Source: Spinacia oleracea (lineage: Eukaryota; Streptophyta; Magnoliopsida; Caryophyllales; Amaranthaceae). Taken from it: a stretch of DNA of 64,000 nucleotides. Positions 10,911-21,887 of the stretch are shown here, in pieces; the stretch's first letter is position 1, and the number at the start of each line of letters is the position of its first letter. The stretch covers positions 22,096,001 to 22,160,000 of the forward strand of contig NC_079489.1 in NCBI RefSeq assembly GCF_020520425.1. Reading direction: 5' to 3'. The notes beneath the pieces were generated by a model. It ran no database searches. It saw only the letters and a list, made by a program, of their open reading frames with translations, and was not told the origin of the DNA. The translations under genes and the position numbers were made by a program.

Positions 10911-11819
10911 CGAATTACTCTATAGAATATATATTTCGTATTAAATAGTCGGTTAATACATTGATCTCTAATGATATATATAGTCAACTAAAAGAAATCT
11001 CATAAATTACGTCCCAGCATGTGTCTCAATATAATGTTATCAGATCCAATTAGCTATTTACAGTTAAGTACTTTGTATACTAGTAATAATTGACCAATGT
11101 TTAATGATATAATCCAATTCCTAATAGTTATTTCCGCCTAGTTGTTATACTTTCAACTCTTACACTTGTAGAGTACGTTATTGTCTTGTGAATTTTGCGT
11201 TCTTATATGCCATTATGAGCGTTAACACTTGATATATTGGTCGTGTTTGGTTTCCTGTCGACTGATCGATACAATCTCATAGATTTATTGTTTCATACTT
11301 TAATGTCTATGTTATCTCGATATAACGTTATCAGTTTCAATTAGCTATTTCCTGTTAATCAAGTACATGTATACGTGAAATAATCATTAAATGTCTAATG
11401 ATATGATCAAATTCATGATATAAAAATGAATATTATGTTCTTTAAACTTGTTAGGACTACTAGTAAATTGAAGAATTGTTGTGATAAGTTATAGGAAATA
11501 GTTGTGTAGTTGTATAACTGTATTTGAAGTATATTTGTGATGTATGTTCTTATACACTATAATCGTTATTATTTAGTAAGTTGAATTTCGTGTCAACTTA
11601 AAGAGTTATATTCTTAATTTCTTGTATATTTATATATATTGTGTATCTACTGTTTACATATGGTTCTCGTTATATAATCATTAATCATCTTATAACTTAA
11701 AACAAACTCTAATTGATATGACGGTGTTATAGTTTAGTAAATTAAAAATACTCGTAAAGACGTAGATAGAATGAAAACAATAATCGATAATGACTTGAAA
11801 AGATCTAGAATGAAATCGA
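10911..11819. other. Intergenic with a diverged duplication
   Basis: No gene. Two roughly 110-bp stretches, about 11015-11125 and 11305-11420, are recognisably related (shared ATAA(T/C)GTTATCAG and CAATTAGCTATTT blocks) but strongly diverged. Confidence 0.5.
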
Positions 11820-12192
11820 TCCAACCCGAGACCTAACTGAGATGACCCGAACCGAAATCGAACTGGTAACTAAATTGACCCGAACTGAAATGACCCGAGT
11901 CAAAGTCTACCCGATCGAAAGTTACCCGACCCGGGTTTGACCCGACAAAACCCGTTTAGAACCCGACACGGGATCACCGGGTCCGTTTTTTACCCGAACC
12001 GAGCTTGACCCGACCTGAAATTTACCCGGACCAGACAACAATTGACATGAAATTGACCCGAACTGAATAGACCCGACCCAAACCCGATCTGATCCCGATA
12101 ACTTTTGACCCAAACTTGACCCGAACCGAATAGACCCGAACTGTCATGGTCAACCTACAACCCATCTGGTGACCCGATTTGACACCTCTAGT
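11820..12192. repeat. ACCCGA-rich degenerate short-motif repeat
   Basis: Dozens of interspersed TGACCCGA / ACCCGAACCGA motifs, ending in GACACCTCTAG. This looks like the interior of a hAT-like MITE of the TAGGGGTGTCA type; the left end was not located. Confidence 0.55.
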
Positions 12193-12399
12193 GGTATCAG
12201 GTGGGAATGCAAATTTATGAAGAAAAACTACTTTGAGATAAAATTTCATTATCATGGACATCATGATGCTATTTTCTTGCCAAATTCCACTTAGATTTAT
12301 TCTCATTTCACCATTTATTATCGGCTACCAAACAGGTCGTTAACGTATAGGGCAAACAATTAAGGATGGAGGAAGTAGTTTTAACTTATGGAGTTCTCG

Positions 12400-12582
12400 A
12401 CCAATTGTCTGTTGGTCCAGTGGTGATTAGGGCTGAACTTGGTAGGGAGAACCCGTGTTCGATCCCCCGCAACAACAATTGGGAGGGGACTGGAACCTAA
12501 CCACCCAGAACTCGTCCCGAATCCGAATTAGCCCTAAGGGTGAACCAGGTACTAAAAATAAAAAATAAAAAATAAAAAAAAC
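12400..12582 (+). mobile_element. tRNA-derived SINE, full length
   Basis: The 5' part carries a polymerase III A box (TGGTCCAGTGGT) and a B box (GTGTTCGATCC). The 3' end is an A-rich tail of AAAAATA units. A 15-bp target duplication flanks it: CTTATGGAGTTCT(C/T)G at 12385-12399 and 12583-12597. A second copy of the family lies at 53883-54057 on the other strand. It has no coding capacity and would have relied on LINE proteins. Confidence 0.93.
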
Positions 12583-12597
12583 CTTATGGAGTTCTTG

Positions 12598-13279
12598 GAG
12601 CCGAGGACTCAATGTGAGTCAATAGGGAGAAATATAAAATGTTGTTCATTGAACCAGTCCCAAAGCTTGGACAAAGAAAGGGTAAATGGGTGGTAGGGGA
12701 AAGTAAGAAGTGGGGCATCTTGAGCAAAATAGATTGGAAGCTTGTGAACAAAAACAATAATACTGCCTTGTTCACACAATCACACTTATAACACTGTTAC
12801 ACATACCAGTAAACAAATAGAAGCTGCCAAATATGGAACTGAAAACATAACGTCCCTGAAAATAGAGGTCGACTCATCTCTATTATTCTCCTACTGCCTA
12901 CTGGTTATGGGGTTTGCTGAATTAAGAATAGAGAGCGTTTATTTTAGAAAGTAAACAATTTGTATTGAGGCAAATTTAATACGTTAGTGGTATAAGTTTG
13001 TATGATATTGGTCTATCAATACATGAGGAAGTCATTTCGGCATGTTGTGATGTCCCATCAATACATTACTGATCACTATCAGTGAGTAGAACTTTTGTCT
13101 TATTGACTCTAACAAAATCTTTGTTGGTACTAATTACTACCAGTAACAAATTAGACATTATCAAACTAGCAGTACAAGTTGTTAGAATCCAAAATAGACG
13201 TTGGATAGGGCGGTTTTTTTTGTCACCATTGAGAGCGTCCACGTAGAATTGTCCCGTCACTAATTATATTTAATTATTA
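12598..13279. other. Intergenic, nothing recognised
   Basis: Short open frames only, without family resemblance. Confidence 0.55.
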
Positions 13280-13539
13280 CTTCATCCGATTTTTAATACT
13301 CGCAACGTTTGTGTATTTTACACTATTCACATATTTAATTTTGACTATTGTTGGTGATTTATATATAAGATAAAACATAATCATGTAGGATCTTGTTAGA
13401 TTCGTCTTAATTTGTATGTTCAAAGTATTAACTTTTTATAATTTTTGCTTAAAGAGAATTAAAGATATTAATGATTAAAGTTGTGCATAGGCATGCGTGA
13501 AAGTGACAAACGTTGCAAGTATTAAAAAATCGAAGGAAG
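13280..13539. mobile_element. Stowaway-like MITE (260 bp)
   Basis: The left end CTTCATCCGATTTTTAATAC is mirrored by the right end GTATTAAAAAATCGAAGGAAG, with TA on both flanks (13278-13279, 13540-13541). Ends are diverged from the CTCCCTCCGT consensus. Confidence 0.85.
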
Positions 13540-13689
13540 TATGATTTATGAATTATAGACTAAAGTATGTCACAGACTTTCATATCCAATATCAAACTTG
13601 ATTCCTACCTAAACTCGTTGATATTTTACATCCGTTCCAATAAAAGAAGACCGAAAAATGAAAGTTTTGATAAGCAAAAGTTAGAGCTT

Positions 13690-13985
13690 ATCAACGATGG
13701 CCCGGCTCGACCTGATCCGAAAATTATCGGGTTTTGGACAGTCTTTTTCGGCCCGGTTTTCTGGCCCGGCCCGGCCCGGTCAGAACTTTTTAAAAAAGTT
13801 GCGAGCTTTGGACAACGTAAAACAACAATTTTTGTTATAAATTTGGCCCGGCCCGAAAATCCCGCTATTTTTGGCCCGAAATAGTGGGTTTTGGTCACAA
13901 AAAATCGGCGCGAAGTTTGGCCAAGCCCAACCCGACATAATGGACAATTTTTTATGCCCTAGACCCAGCCCGCCTTTTGATCAGG
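13690..13985. repeat. GGCCCGG-rich degenerate repeat
   Basis: Interspersed GGCCCGG/GCCCGAAA motifs with overlapping open frames on both strands that are base-composition artefacts. Similar in style to the ACCCGA-rich block at 11820. Confidence 0.6.
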
Positions 13986-14081
13986 TCTAGAAAAAGTAGA
14001 TTGTTATATATGATGATGAACGAAGAAATTAAGATGGTGAAGAATCAAATTACACAATTACACAAACAACATAAATTAACT

Positions 14082-14105
14082 TGTGCGTTGCACAGGCTAA
14101 TCTAG
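14082..14105 (+). mobile_element. Helitron 3' terminus
   Basis: The hairpin TGTGCGTTGCACA is followed by GGCTAAT and CTAG, with T next: a typical Helitron 3' end on the plus strand. The matching 5' TC end upstream was not located. Confidence 0.6.
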
Positions 14106-14176
14106 TTCATAATATTTACTAATCACTTGCCACGTCATGTATAAAAAGTACACTTTAGGTATTGTGATATCGAAAT

Positions 14177-14497
14177 GTCTTGCACGCACAAGGTGTATAA
14201 TAAATTTATTGTACACCAAGATAACTTTTACTCAATTTTTTTATAACTTTTACCTAGTTTTTTTTATAACTTTTAATATGTTTTAATTAACACTTATATT
14301 TATTAAAAAGTTGATAGATAAACATTTTAAAGGGTTAAATGATTAATTTTATATATTATTAGTGATTTTAAAGAAATAATTTTTATTAAAATGAAAATTT
14401 TATCACTAAAAGAGTAACTTTCAAACATTTTAAGTTAACTTTTACTCCGATATATAAAATTTATATATAATTTATTGTACACCACTTTTAAATAAGA
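14177..14497. mobile_element. AT-rich TIR MITE, copy 2 (intact)
   Basis: Inverted-orientation relative of 8122-8911, uninterrupted at 321 bp. It supplies the empty site for the Helitron at 8195-8715. Confidence 0.7.
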
Positions 14498-14787
14498 ATA
14501 TGTGTTGAAATATATGAAACCAAATATGTGTTTGTGTTTCTCAACTATAAACTGATTGAGTGATCGCAACGGTACCAAAAATTGGTTGATTTGATTTTAG
14601 TCGAATTAAAATTGATACACACTAAAAATTACTTCGTATGTGATACATTGATCCACTTTCCATAACAAACTATTTGACAGTAGAATTAAATATGAATTGA
14701 CCTAATAATGCATGTCCCGACTTGATCCAAGCTTGAGCTGGATTTGAATATGTTCTATTTCACTTATTTTTTTACTTAATTTTAAAA

Positions 14788-15850
14788 GGCGGAGCGTTAA
14801 AAGCCGCCCCATAATACTCAAACCCGCCCCACCATTTCCCACTATTTTCCCTTAATACCCTTACTTAATCCAACTTTCCAATTCTCTCCCCCAACTTTCA
14901 CCTCATCCATCTTGAGAGAGAAAAGCGTATGTTCATCCAACCACCACCACACACCCACCTTCACTCAACGACTGACCACCGTTTCTCACAGACACACCCA
15001 CCGTTTCTCGCAGCACCGCTGACGGCCGTTTCTGGCAGCATCTTCCTTCGATATGACCAGCACTGCCGACCACCACCGTTTCTCGCAGCATCTTCCTTCT
15101 CCTCTCCTATGTAGTCGGTGGGTCCACCCTCCACCGCTGTTGCTCGCAGCATCTTCCTTCCCCTCTCCTGTGAAGTTGGTGGTCTTCCCTCCACACCCGT
15201 TGCTCAGCAGCGGTACACACCCAGCCGCAGCACCGCCAATCACCAGTGCATCCACCGGTTGAATCTAGCAGCAACAAAGAAAGGAGCACCGTGAAAGGAA
15301 AAAAGGTAGCACATCAACGAAAGGAGCACCGTGAAAGGAAGACATGACTTGTCGCCAAAATCAACCGGCGAAAGGAAGAAAGGAAGTGCCGGCGACAAGA
15401 ACGAAACCACCGGCGGCGAAGGTGGTTAAAAAATCGGCAAGGAAAACGCTTGCACAATCGATTGTAAATCTGATTTCAAGTTGTTGGATTTTTTGCTGGG
15501 TTAACCGTGAAGTTTTTGATAAATTTTGTTATATTTTTTTTTCTGGATTCTTGATTTAATATGCGTGATTTATTATAATTCTTGATACAATTTTGTTATA
15601 GATTTTTGCCTGATTGATGCAATTTGTTTTAGTTTTTCAGGATTCGTGATGCAACAATCTATATTTAGGTTATTCTTGATTGCAAGCAATTTGTATTTAA
15701 GTTTGTTTAAGTTTCAATAGATTTGGGTTGATATGTATGGTTTATGCTGCTATTTTTTGTGGATTTACTTTATTAAATTTGTTGGTTGAATTTGAAGTAT
15801 TGTTGTTGTATGTTGATGTTGTTATGGTCAATCAGAAATCGAATTTGGGT
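14788..15850 (+). other. MULE left end and leader
   Basis: Terminal inverted repeat followed by CCACC-rich DNA (about 14930-15260), mirroring the GGTGG-rich block near the right end (32690-32780). A short open frame at 15344-15559 has no family resemblance. No gene is called. Confidence 0.5.
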
Positions 15851-15854
15851 TTAG

Positions 15855-16230
15855 GAGACATAGACTTATGCGAATTAAGCCATGTCCATGGTCTAGACTT
15901 ATGCGAATTAAGCCCCATCCATGGGAGGAGCTTTAAACTCATAAGTCCCTTCCATGGATGGATCCTAAAATGCACAAGTCTTTAATTTTTTTTAACAACT
16001 CAATAGGCATAGACATATGCGAATTAAGCTTCGTCCATGGAACAAGCTTCGTCAAGACTTATGCAGATTAAGCTCGAGCCATGGAACGAGCTTAAAATGC
16101 ATAATTCCCTTCCATAGATGGAGCCTAAAACGCGAAAGTCAACAACTTTTTATAAAAAAATAAAATTGAAATAGACTTTTTAATTTTAGGCTATTTTTTT
16201 TATTAAAAATATCAACTTTTTTCCATGGTC
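15855..16230. repeat. Left array of CCATGG-centred palindromes
   Basis: About six or seven diverged units of the form CTTATGCGAATTAAGC - spacer - CCATGG - spacer - AGCTT(A)AA - CATAAGT. Each is an imperfect palindrome of about 50 bases around an NcoI-type hexamer (near 15885, 15917, 15950, 16032, 16079 and others). The same motif forms the array at 32035-32630 near the other end of the MULE. Confidence 0.75.
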
Positions 16231-16535
16231 TTAGGCTCTCATTCTTAAAATTAATTATAATTATTATGTTCATTAGTTATTTTAAAAAAAAATTATATTA
16301 TTAATTCATTATAATTTTACTTTGTAATGTTGATTTTTTTTAAAATGGTGTTATTAATTAATTATTATTTGTATTTTTGATTAATTAATTATAAAAAATG
16401 TATTATTAATTAATTATAAATATATTTTGTATTGTTGATAATAATTACTTGTTATCAGAAAAATAAAAATATACTCATAATTATAAATTATTATGATGGT
16501 AATTAATTATTGATTTTCAAATATATAGCAAAAAA
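16231..16535. other. AT-rich intron-like sequence
   Basis: TAATTAATTA-rich, preceding the first recognisable PMD-gene exon; probably its 5' intron or leader. Confidence 0.4.
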
Positions 16536-16552
16536 TTGGAGAATCTTCCTCT

Positions 16553-17563
16553 GTGTATCTCACTAGCGATGTTGACTCCGGTGCTCGACATACTCGAGTT
16601 TTACGTATTGATGCTTCAGTTAGGAGAGAGAGGCAGGTTGCACGATTGATGCAACGGGTGCATGAGAGTGACTCTTCTCGTCAATTTGATGATGAGGATG
16701 TGGATGATGGCTTTGAGCGGGAGTTGGAGCCCGAGTTGTCTTTAGAGGATGACAATGTCGATGTGCCAAGGGATGATGTTGCTAAGGATGTTTTTCCTAG
16801 AGACAGTGTACCTAAGGATGTTGTTCCTAGCGAGGGTGTACCTAAGGACGATATGTCTGTACCCGATGTGGTTTCGATTGTGAAGGGTGGAGAAGGGAAT
16901 GTTTGTTAGATCTGAGTCGAGCGTTGCGAGGATTAGTAAACGACATAAGCAATTGGCGAATGAGTCTTGGATGGTTAGGTGTCATATCTCGGGTGGTCCG
17001 ATTGATGGTAGCATCATTCCTAGCTTTGGGGGGCATGTCGCCTGGCAGATTTGGGATTGCGAAGAGATAAAGGTGCTATTGTGCCAGAATGGAAGACACG
17101 CTTGTTCGACCTTAGCTACTGGAGAGAGTCATTGTCAGAGGATTTGAAGCGACGCGTAGGTGCAACTGGATTAGCCCACCTACCATATTACATTTTTGCA
17201 CACATCGATATGCGTTTGATTTCTTCGTTCGTTGAACATTGGCAGCCTGATACGAACACTTTTCACATGTCATTTGGGGAGATGACTATCATGTTGCATG
17301 ATGTATGGCATATCCTTCGCATTCCGGCTGATGGGCGTTTGATTTCTGCCCATAGTGACTCCACACAATTGAAGGTTGATATGATTGAGCTACTTGGAGT
17401 TAGTTTGGAGGATCTTAAGTCTCACTGGGATGGTGGTGGCGTTGCCGATGAGTCCATAGTCGACCGTTGTCGTGATAGTTAGCGCTCTGCTGAGACGAGT
17501 GTGGTTGGTTGGATGTTGTTGATGCTTGGTACATCATTGTTTGTTGACAAGAGTGGTAGTAGG
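16553..17563 (+). pseudogene. Plant mobile domain (PMD) gene, 5' part
   Basis: PMD proteins (MAIN/MAIL family; also carried by transposons) have an unresolved nuclear role. The first segment (16553-16909) is acidic with repeated Pro-Lys-Asp-Val units. After a frameshift near 16890, SWMVRCHISGGPIDGSIIPS and FGGHVAWQIWD follow. A second frameshift near 17070 leads to the PMD core: VPEWKTRLFDLSYW, GLAHLPYYIFAHIDMRLISS, FVEHWQPDTNTFHMSFGEMT and LHDVWHILRIPADGRLI. An in-frame TAG follows RCRDS at about 17480, after which RSAETSVVGWMLLMLGTSLF is still readable up to the copia insertion at 17564. The exon resumes at 26745 across the target duplication. Confidence 0.85.
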
Positions 17564-17875
17564 TGAAGGAAATAATGCCCTTGGTCCAAGTATGCATTCT
17601 ATGTTAAATCTAATAAATGCGGTTCAGTATTAATTAACAAGTTAATAATTCAGTGAGATCAAGTGAGCTGAATGCCTAGCTAGAGGCCGCTTCAGTTCAA
17701 GTGGAATTAATGATATTAATCCACAGCTTACTCTTGACTGAACCCGTAGGGTCACACAAATAGTACGTAAACGGATCAAGTATTTAATGGCATTAAATAC
17801 TCTATCTATGGATATTCGGAATCGACGGATCTTGGTTTCAGTGGGAGCTGAGATCGTCACAGGCAAGAAATGAAT

Positions 17876-18190
17876 ACTCCGGAAACGATGATATTGCCGG
17901 AAACGGAAATACGGATCGTATCGGAAATATAAATATTATCCAAGTCGTAGATGTTGCCGGAAACGGAAACATGGTACGTATCGGGAAATATTATCGGAAA
18001 TGGAAATATTGCCGGAATCGGAAATATTGCCAGAAACGGAAATTTTGTCAGAATCGGAAATATTATCGGAATCGGAAAATAATTCCGGAAACGGAAATAT
18101 TAAATATTTGTTCGAAACGGAAATTAATTTCGGAATCGAAAATATTAAATATTGTTCGTATCGGAAATATATTCCGGAATCGGGAATTTA
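17876..18190 (+). repeat. CGGAAATATT motif array in the LTR
   Basis: More than a dozen degenerate CGGAAA(T/C) units, often alternating ATTGCCGGAATCGG and ATTATCGGAAAC. Present in every LTR copy of this family in the window. Located in U3 upstream of the TATA box, where enhancer repeats are usual. Confidence 0.85.
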
Positions 18191-18652
18191 ATCGGAAGCG
18201 TATCGTACGAATAAGCATCGGACGAGGCCTGCCGGACGAGGGCCCAGCACGAAGCCAGGCCATCGCCCAGCAAGCCAAGCGCGCCACACGAACAGCCAAG
18301 GCCACGCCAGGCCCAGCGCAAGGCCAGGCCCAGCAGGCCGTGGCAGCGCGCACAGCGCGCGCAGCGCGCGCAGCTGCGAGCAGTGGGCTGCGAGCATTGC
18401 TGCAGCTCGCGTGGGCTTGTAGCTCGCGTGGGCCGTGCGGCCGTGTGGGCTGTGCGCGGGCATGGCCTGCACGCTTGCGGGTCATGCTCGCGTAAGTGTT
18501 TGTGTTCGCATACGAAACCTAAAACGTGCAGAATTCGTTTAATGATTAAATTCCTAATTCTATTTGATAAATTAATTAAATAAGAGTTTTATTATAATTC
18601 TAATTTAATTAATTCGTATCCTAATAGGATTCCAATTCTCTTTCCATACCCC

Positions 18653-18660
18653 TATAAATA
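18653..18660 (+). promoter_or_regulatory. LTR TATA box
   Basis: TATAAATA in CCCCTATAAATATGTGG; the identical box lies at 26380-26387 in the right LTR. Confidence 0.75.
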
Positions 18661-19018
18661 TGTGGCCTGGGTTCACAATTTATAACGAGTTATTCAAGTA
18701 TTCAAAGTGAGTTTTTGAGAGAAAAATTCAGTCACACATCTTGCTCAAAAGTGCCGAAAATTTATAGTACCTTAGGGGCGATTCTAGTTGGTCAATCTTA
18801 AGGCGGATCCGGACGTGTTGTGGACTATCTACGGAGGGACGACACTTGGAGTCCTAAAGACTTGTTCTTGTTCGGTTCGGGCGCAGCTAGGGAAGGCACG
18901 CAACAAAGAGTATGCATCTAAACTATGCTAAATGATTATGTGTAAATAATATGTATTCCTGGCTTAATGGTTGTTTCCGCATGATTTATGAATTGTCATA
19001 TGTATCATAACCTAACAG

Positions 19019-19032
19019 TGGTATCACGAGCC
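19019..19032 (+). promoter_or_regulatory. Primer-binding site
   Basis: TGGTATCACGAGCC, one base after the LTR end, matches the initiator-tRNA-Met type PBS of plant copia elements (TGGTATCAGAGC core) with an inserted base. The same sequence lies beside the LTR at 45709 on the minus strand. Confidence 0.85.
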
Positions 19033-20142
19033 TCTTATTATTTTCATAATCTAAATTGCATGAACATGGTTAAATATTACAAATTTGCAAGAATTAAAAG
19101 GGGTGATTAATTTTCGTAATTGTTAATTAATTGCAAATTGCGTTTATTTAATTATACGTACGCAGTTTTTCGGCAGTTTCTTCGTTACTCATCCAAATCG
19201 AGTTATTTTTGTGTCAATTCCGCATGTAAAAGGCATTCTAAAATTTTGACAAAAATAGTAGTTTTCTGCCGAACCCAGAATTCTCAAATTCGAAGCCTAA
19301 CTATGACTTTTCGAAGGTTTTAGTTTTTCGAATGCAAAATTTCGTAAATTTAAGATGTTAAATTAAATATTTGCGATTCTTGTTGATAAATCTTGAATTT
19401 TTGATTGACCTACTGTATATGTTTAACAAGTTTGAATGCCTAGCCTTGTTAATTATGCAATCTAATTTGTAATTATGATTAATTAGTTGAAAATTAGAAT
19501 AATTTAGAATTAATTTGATTTTCATAATTAATTATAATTTAATTAGAAACCTATGATTAAAAACCACCATAAAAATTGTAAATTTATGATAAATTTTAAA
19601 TTTTTATGACCTAGGCTTGAATCCATGATAATCGAAAATCAATTGAATAATAAATTTTCGATTTTTCGCCCTAAAATTATGAAATTAATATTAATTTATT
19701 AATTTGTCATTAATTTTAAATATAAATTTTAAATTTTTATGCGATTCGTTCATATAACTTGCACGCACAAAGCAATGGACGCTTCGTGTTACCCTTAAGG
19801 GGTGTTGTATAGTGCGGGCATGCGACGACGAGCAAGGGAGCTCGTCGCCCGTGCGGCACGAATGCAATGAGCAAGGGCATGGTGCACGAGCACAAGGCAG
19901 CAGCCCTGCCTTGTGTCGTGGGCCACGAGCTATGGACGAATGGGCATGGGCGAAGGCAAGGCACGGCAGTCGCATGTGGGCAGCAAGCGAGCTGCGCCAC
20001 AACGCGCACTGCCTCGCGCAAGCGCGCGCAGCCTCGCGCGCAGCGAGCGCAAGCTCGCGTGCCACGAGCGCTGCGCCCAGCGTCGATCGAGCGCAGCGAG
20101 CAATTGCTCGCGCACAGCGAGCGATGGCTCGCGCACAGCGAG

Positions 20143-20318
20143 CGATGGCTCGCGTGCATCGAGCGCTGGAGCGCGCGCAGCAAGCGCTGGCGATCGCCCA
20201 GCGAGCGATGGCTCGCGTGCATCGAGCGCTGGAGCGCGCGCAGCAAGCGCTGGCGATCGCCCAGCGAGCGATGGCTCGCGTGCATCAAGCGCTGGCGCGC
20301 GCGCAGCGAGCACCAACT
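20143..20318 (+). repeat. 63-bp tandem repeat in the leader
   Basis: Two complete 63-bp units (20143-20205, 20206-20268) and a partial third, each starting CGATGGCTCGCGTGCATC. Shorter GCGATGGCTCGCGCACAGC-type units precede them from about 20100. Confidence 0.9.
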
Positions 20319-21462
20319 TGTGCGATGGCTTGCGATGGGTAGATGCAGCAGCTATGCGACGAGCGCATGGGTTGCGCGCACATGGCCAGCGATGGCTGTG
20401 TGCGTGTGGCCCATGGGCGTGCGATGCGTAGGGTGTTTGCATTACGATTAGATCGTTTTGAATGTTTAATTTGAAATTTTCAGTTTACGTAATTTTAATT
20501 AATTTAAAAATTAATAATTTAAATTATTTTCTTGGATTTTAATTTTGAATATTGTAATTATAATAAATTTTATTTATTCTAATTATTTTACTAAAATTAA
20601 AATCATGAATTAATTTAAATACGACTGAAATCAAATTAAAAATTTTGGATTCAATTATAAATTTATATGGGCTTTAAATTTTAATTAAATTTGTATGTTT
20701 CCGGTTAGACTTGAAATACATTTTTATGTTTAAAATTAGTAAAGCATATGAATTTATTGGTTTAAGTGGGAGCGCTTTTTAGTCATAAACTCTTGATTAG
20801 GTCTACGAATCCTTAAGGTTAAAACAACTTGATTAGAATTAATAAGGACTGAATAATTGGTAGATTATTGGTGCCCTTGATTAATTGCTGCAAATGTTTA
20901 CGTGATGCATAATGTGTTTTACTAACCAGCTATGTGGGCCATTCATGATAATGAATGGGTGAATGGTATATATTGTATATGTACTATTTTACAGGTTATG
21001 AAGTGACTAGTATGGCCCAAATAGGATAGAAAATATGGTCTGCGTACCATTAATTTGAATGTAATTGGTCTAAAGTACCAAAGTTATTTTTCAATTCAAA
21101 TATGGTATGCGTACCATCAAATAGTTGTAATTAGTTTTAATTATAGCTTATCCTATTTGAAGAAAATGGTGCCTCCCACGGAGATTTTCAAGACGGACTT
21201 TGAAGTCAAAGCTCCAAGATGAAGTCGGGCCATACTAGATCACATTTATCTTATGCATGCTTTAAGTTATTTATTGCTTTAAATATGTCTTAATTATGCA
21301 TAAGATTGTGGCTTGATTATGTTGCATGATTAAGGATTTTAGTTCACTTAAAATCTAACCAACATAGTAAGAGCCTTAAGTTCCAAACTTAAAAATTGAG
21401 TTAAAAGGTGCCATGCCAAAATATACACTTGCTTGGATATCCTTTACATCAATCTAGTAATA

Positions 21463-21641
21463 GTGTTCGCTCAGCGAGGTGTTACTTATTGGTCCTAAAG
21501 GGGCAAGGTACACAAATAATTGTGAGTACATGTTAGTTTTGGTGAAACTCAACGATATAAGTAAGGAGTCCTTTTATGTCGTGGCAAAATCGATAGGTTT
21601 ACCTAATAAGTTCTTAGACGTACCTATCAACCAAGAATAGT
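21463..21641 (+). other. Short frame upstream of gag shared by two elements
   Basis: An open frame ending LPNKFLDVPINQE and a stop, preceded by EYMLVLVKLNDISKESFYVV. The second element carries the same frame at 43318-43554 with an upstream Met (78 codons). The sequences differ at only about one base over 130, a synonymous change. No family is recognised. With so few differences, conservation of the frame is not evidence of function. Confidence 0.35.
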
Positions 21642-21887
21642 TTCTAGACTATTAGCAAAAGGCTTTTGCTTACCTAAGATGTTTTAGGATTAAGTCGACA
21701 AACTGTGCTTAGTTCTTCAATGATTTTAGGATCTTGGAATCATTTTATTCACACCTGCCGGAACACATAACTTGAATAAAATGCTTAATAAACATTGAAT
21801 TATGCATGTATGCTAGAATTTAAGTTTATTAAGAGAAACTGTGAATGGTTATTTATTTGTTTATTCTTTTCAATTGTAGATTTTAAT

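Larger units (their letters stand above)
17564..19017 (+). repeat. Left (5') LTR of the copia element
   Basis: Starts TGAAGGAAATAATGCCCTTG and ends CATAACCTAACA. It has three zones. An opening stretch runs to about 17875. An array of CGGAAATATT / CCGGAATCGGAAATATT motifs spans about 17876-18190. A very GC-rich zone (GCGCGCAGC, CAGGCCCAG) spans about 18215-18490. A TATAAATA box lies at 18653-18660, so transcription probably starts shortly downstream. Confidence 0.95.
19033..21887 (+). other. Long copia leader (2.9 kb)
   Basis: Non-coding leader between the PBS and gag. AT-rich flanks surround a GC-rich block (about 19810-20440) with tandem repeats. Long overlapping open frames there on both strands are produced by GC content and a repeat length divisible by three, and are not called as genes. 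A short frame just upstream of gag (21463-21641) is described separately. The leader is unusually long for copia and resembles that of the second family member (43070-45690). Confidence 0.7.

Noticed and set aside
12412..12480. tRNA gene
   Set aside because: The A and B boxes belong to a SINE with an A-rich tail and target duplication; no cloverleaf is evident.
13567..13898. Opposed frames of 90-105 codons
   Set aside because: They follow GGCCCGG repeats and have no protein-family resemblance.
15855..16230. Possible CRISPR-like array
   Set aside because: Units are degenerate palindromes without unique spacers, in plant DNA, and are paired with the other end of a MULE.
17971..18583. Frames in the LTR, also at 25638-26310, 40452-40962, 46207-46752 and 49618-50154
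   Set aside because: The same artefact recurs in each LTR copy; the repeats of Arg-Asn-Arg-Lys and Ala/Arg-rich residues come from the CGGAAATATT array and the GC-rich zone.
19691..20451. Overlapping frames of 120-194 codons on both strands
   Set aside because: High GC and a 63-bp repeat divisible by three remove stop codons; no frame resembles a protein family, and the region is the copia leader.
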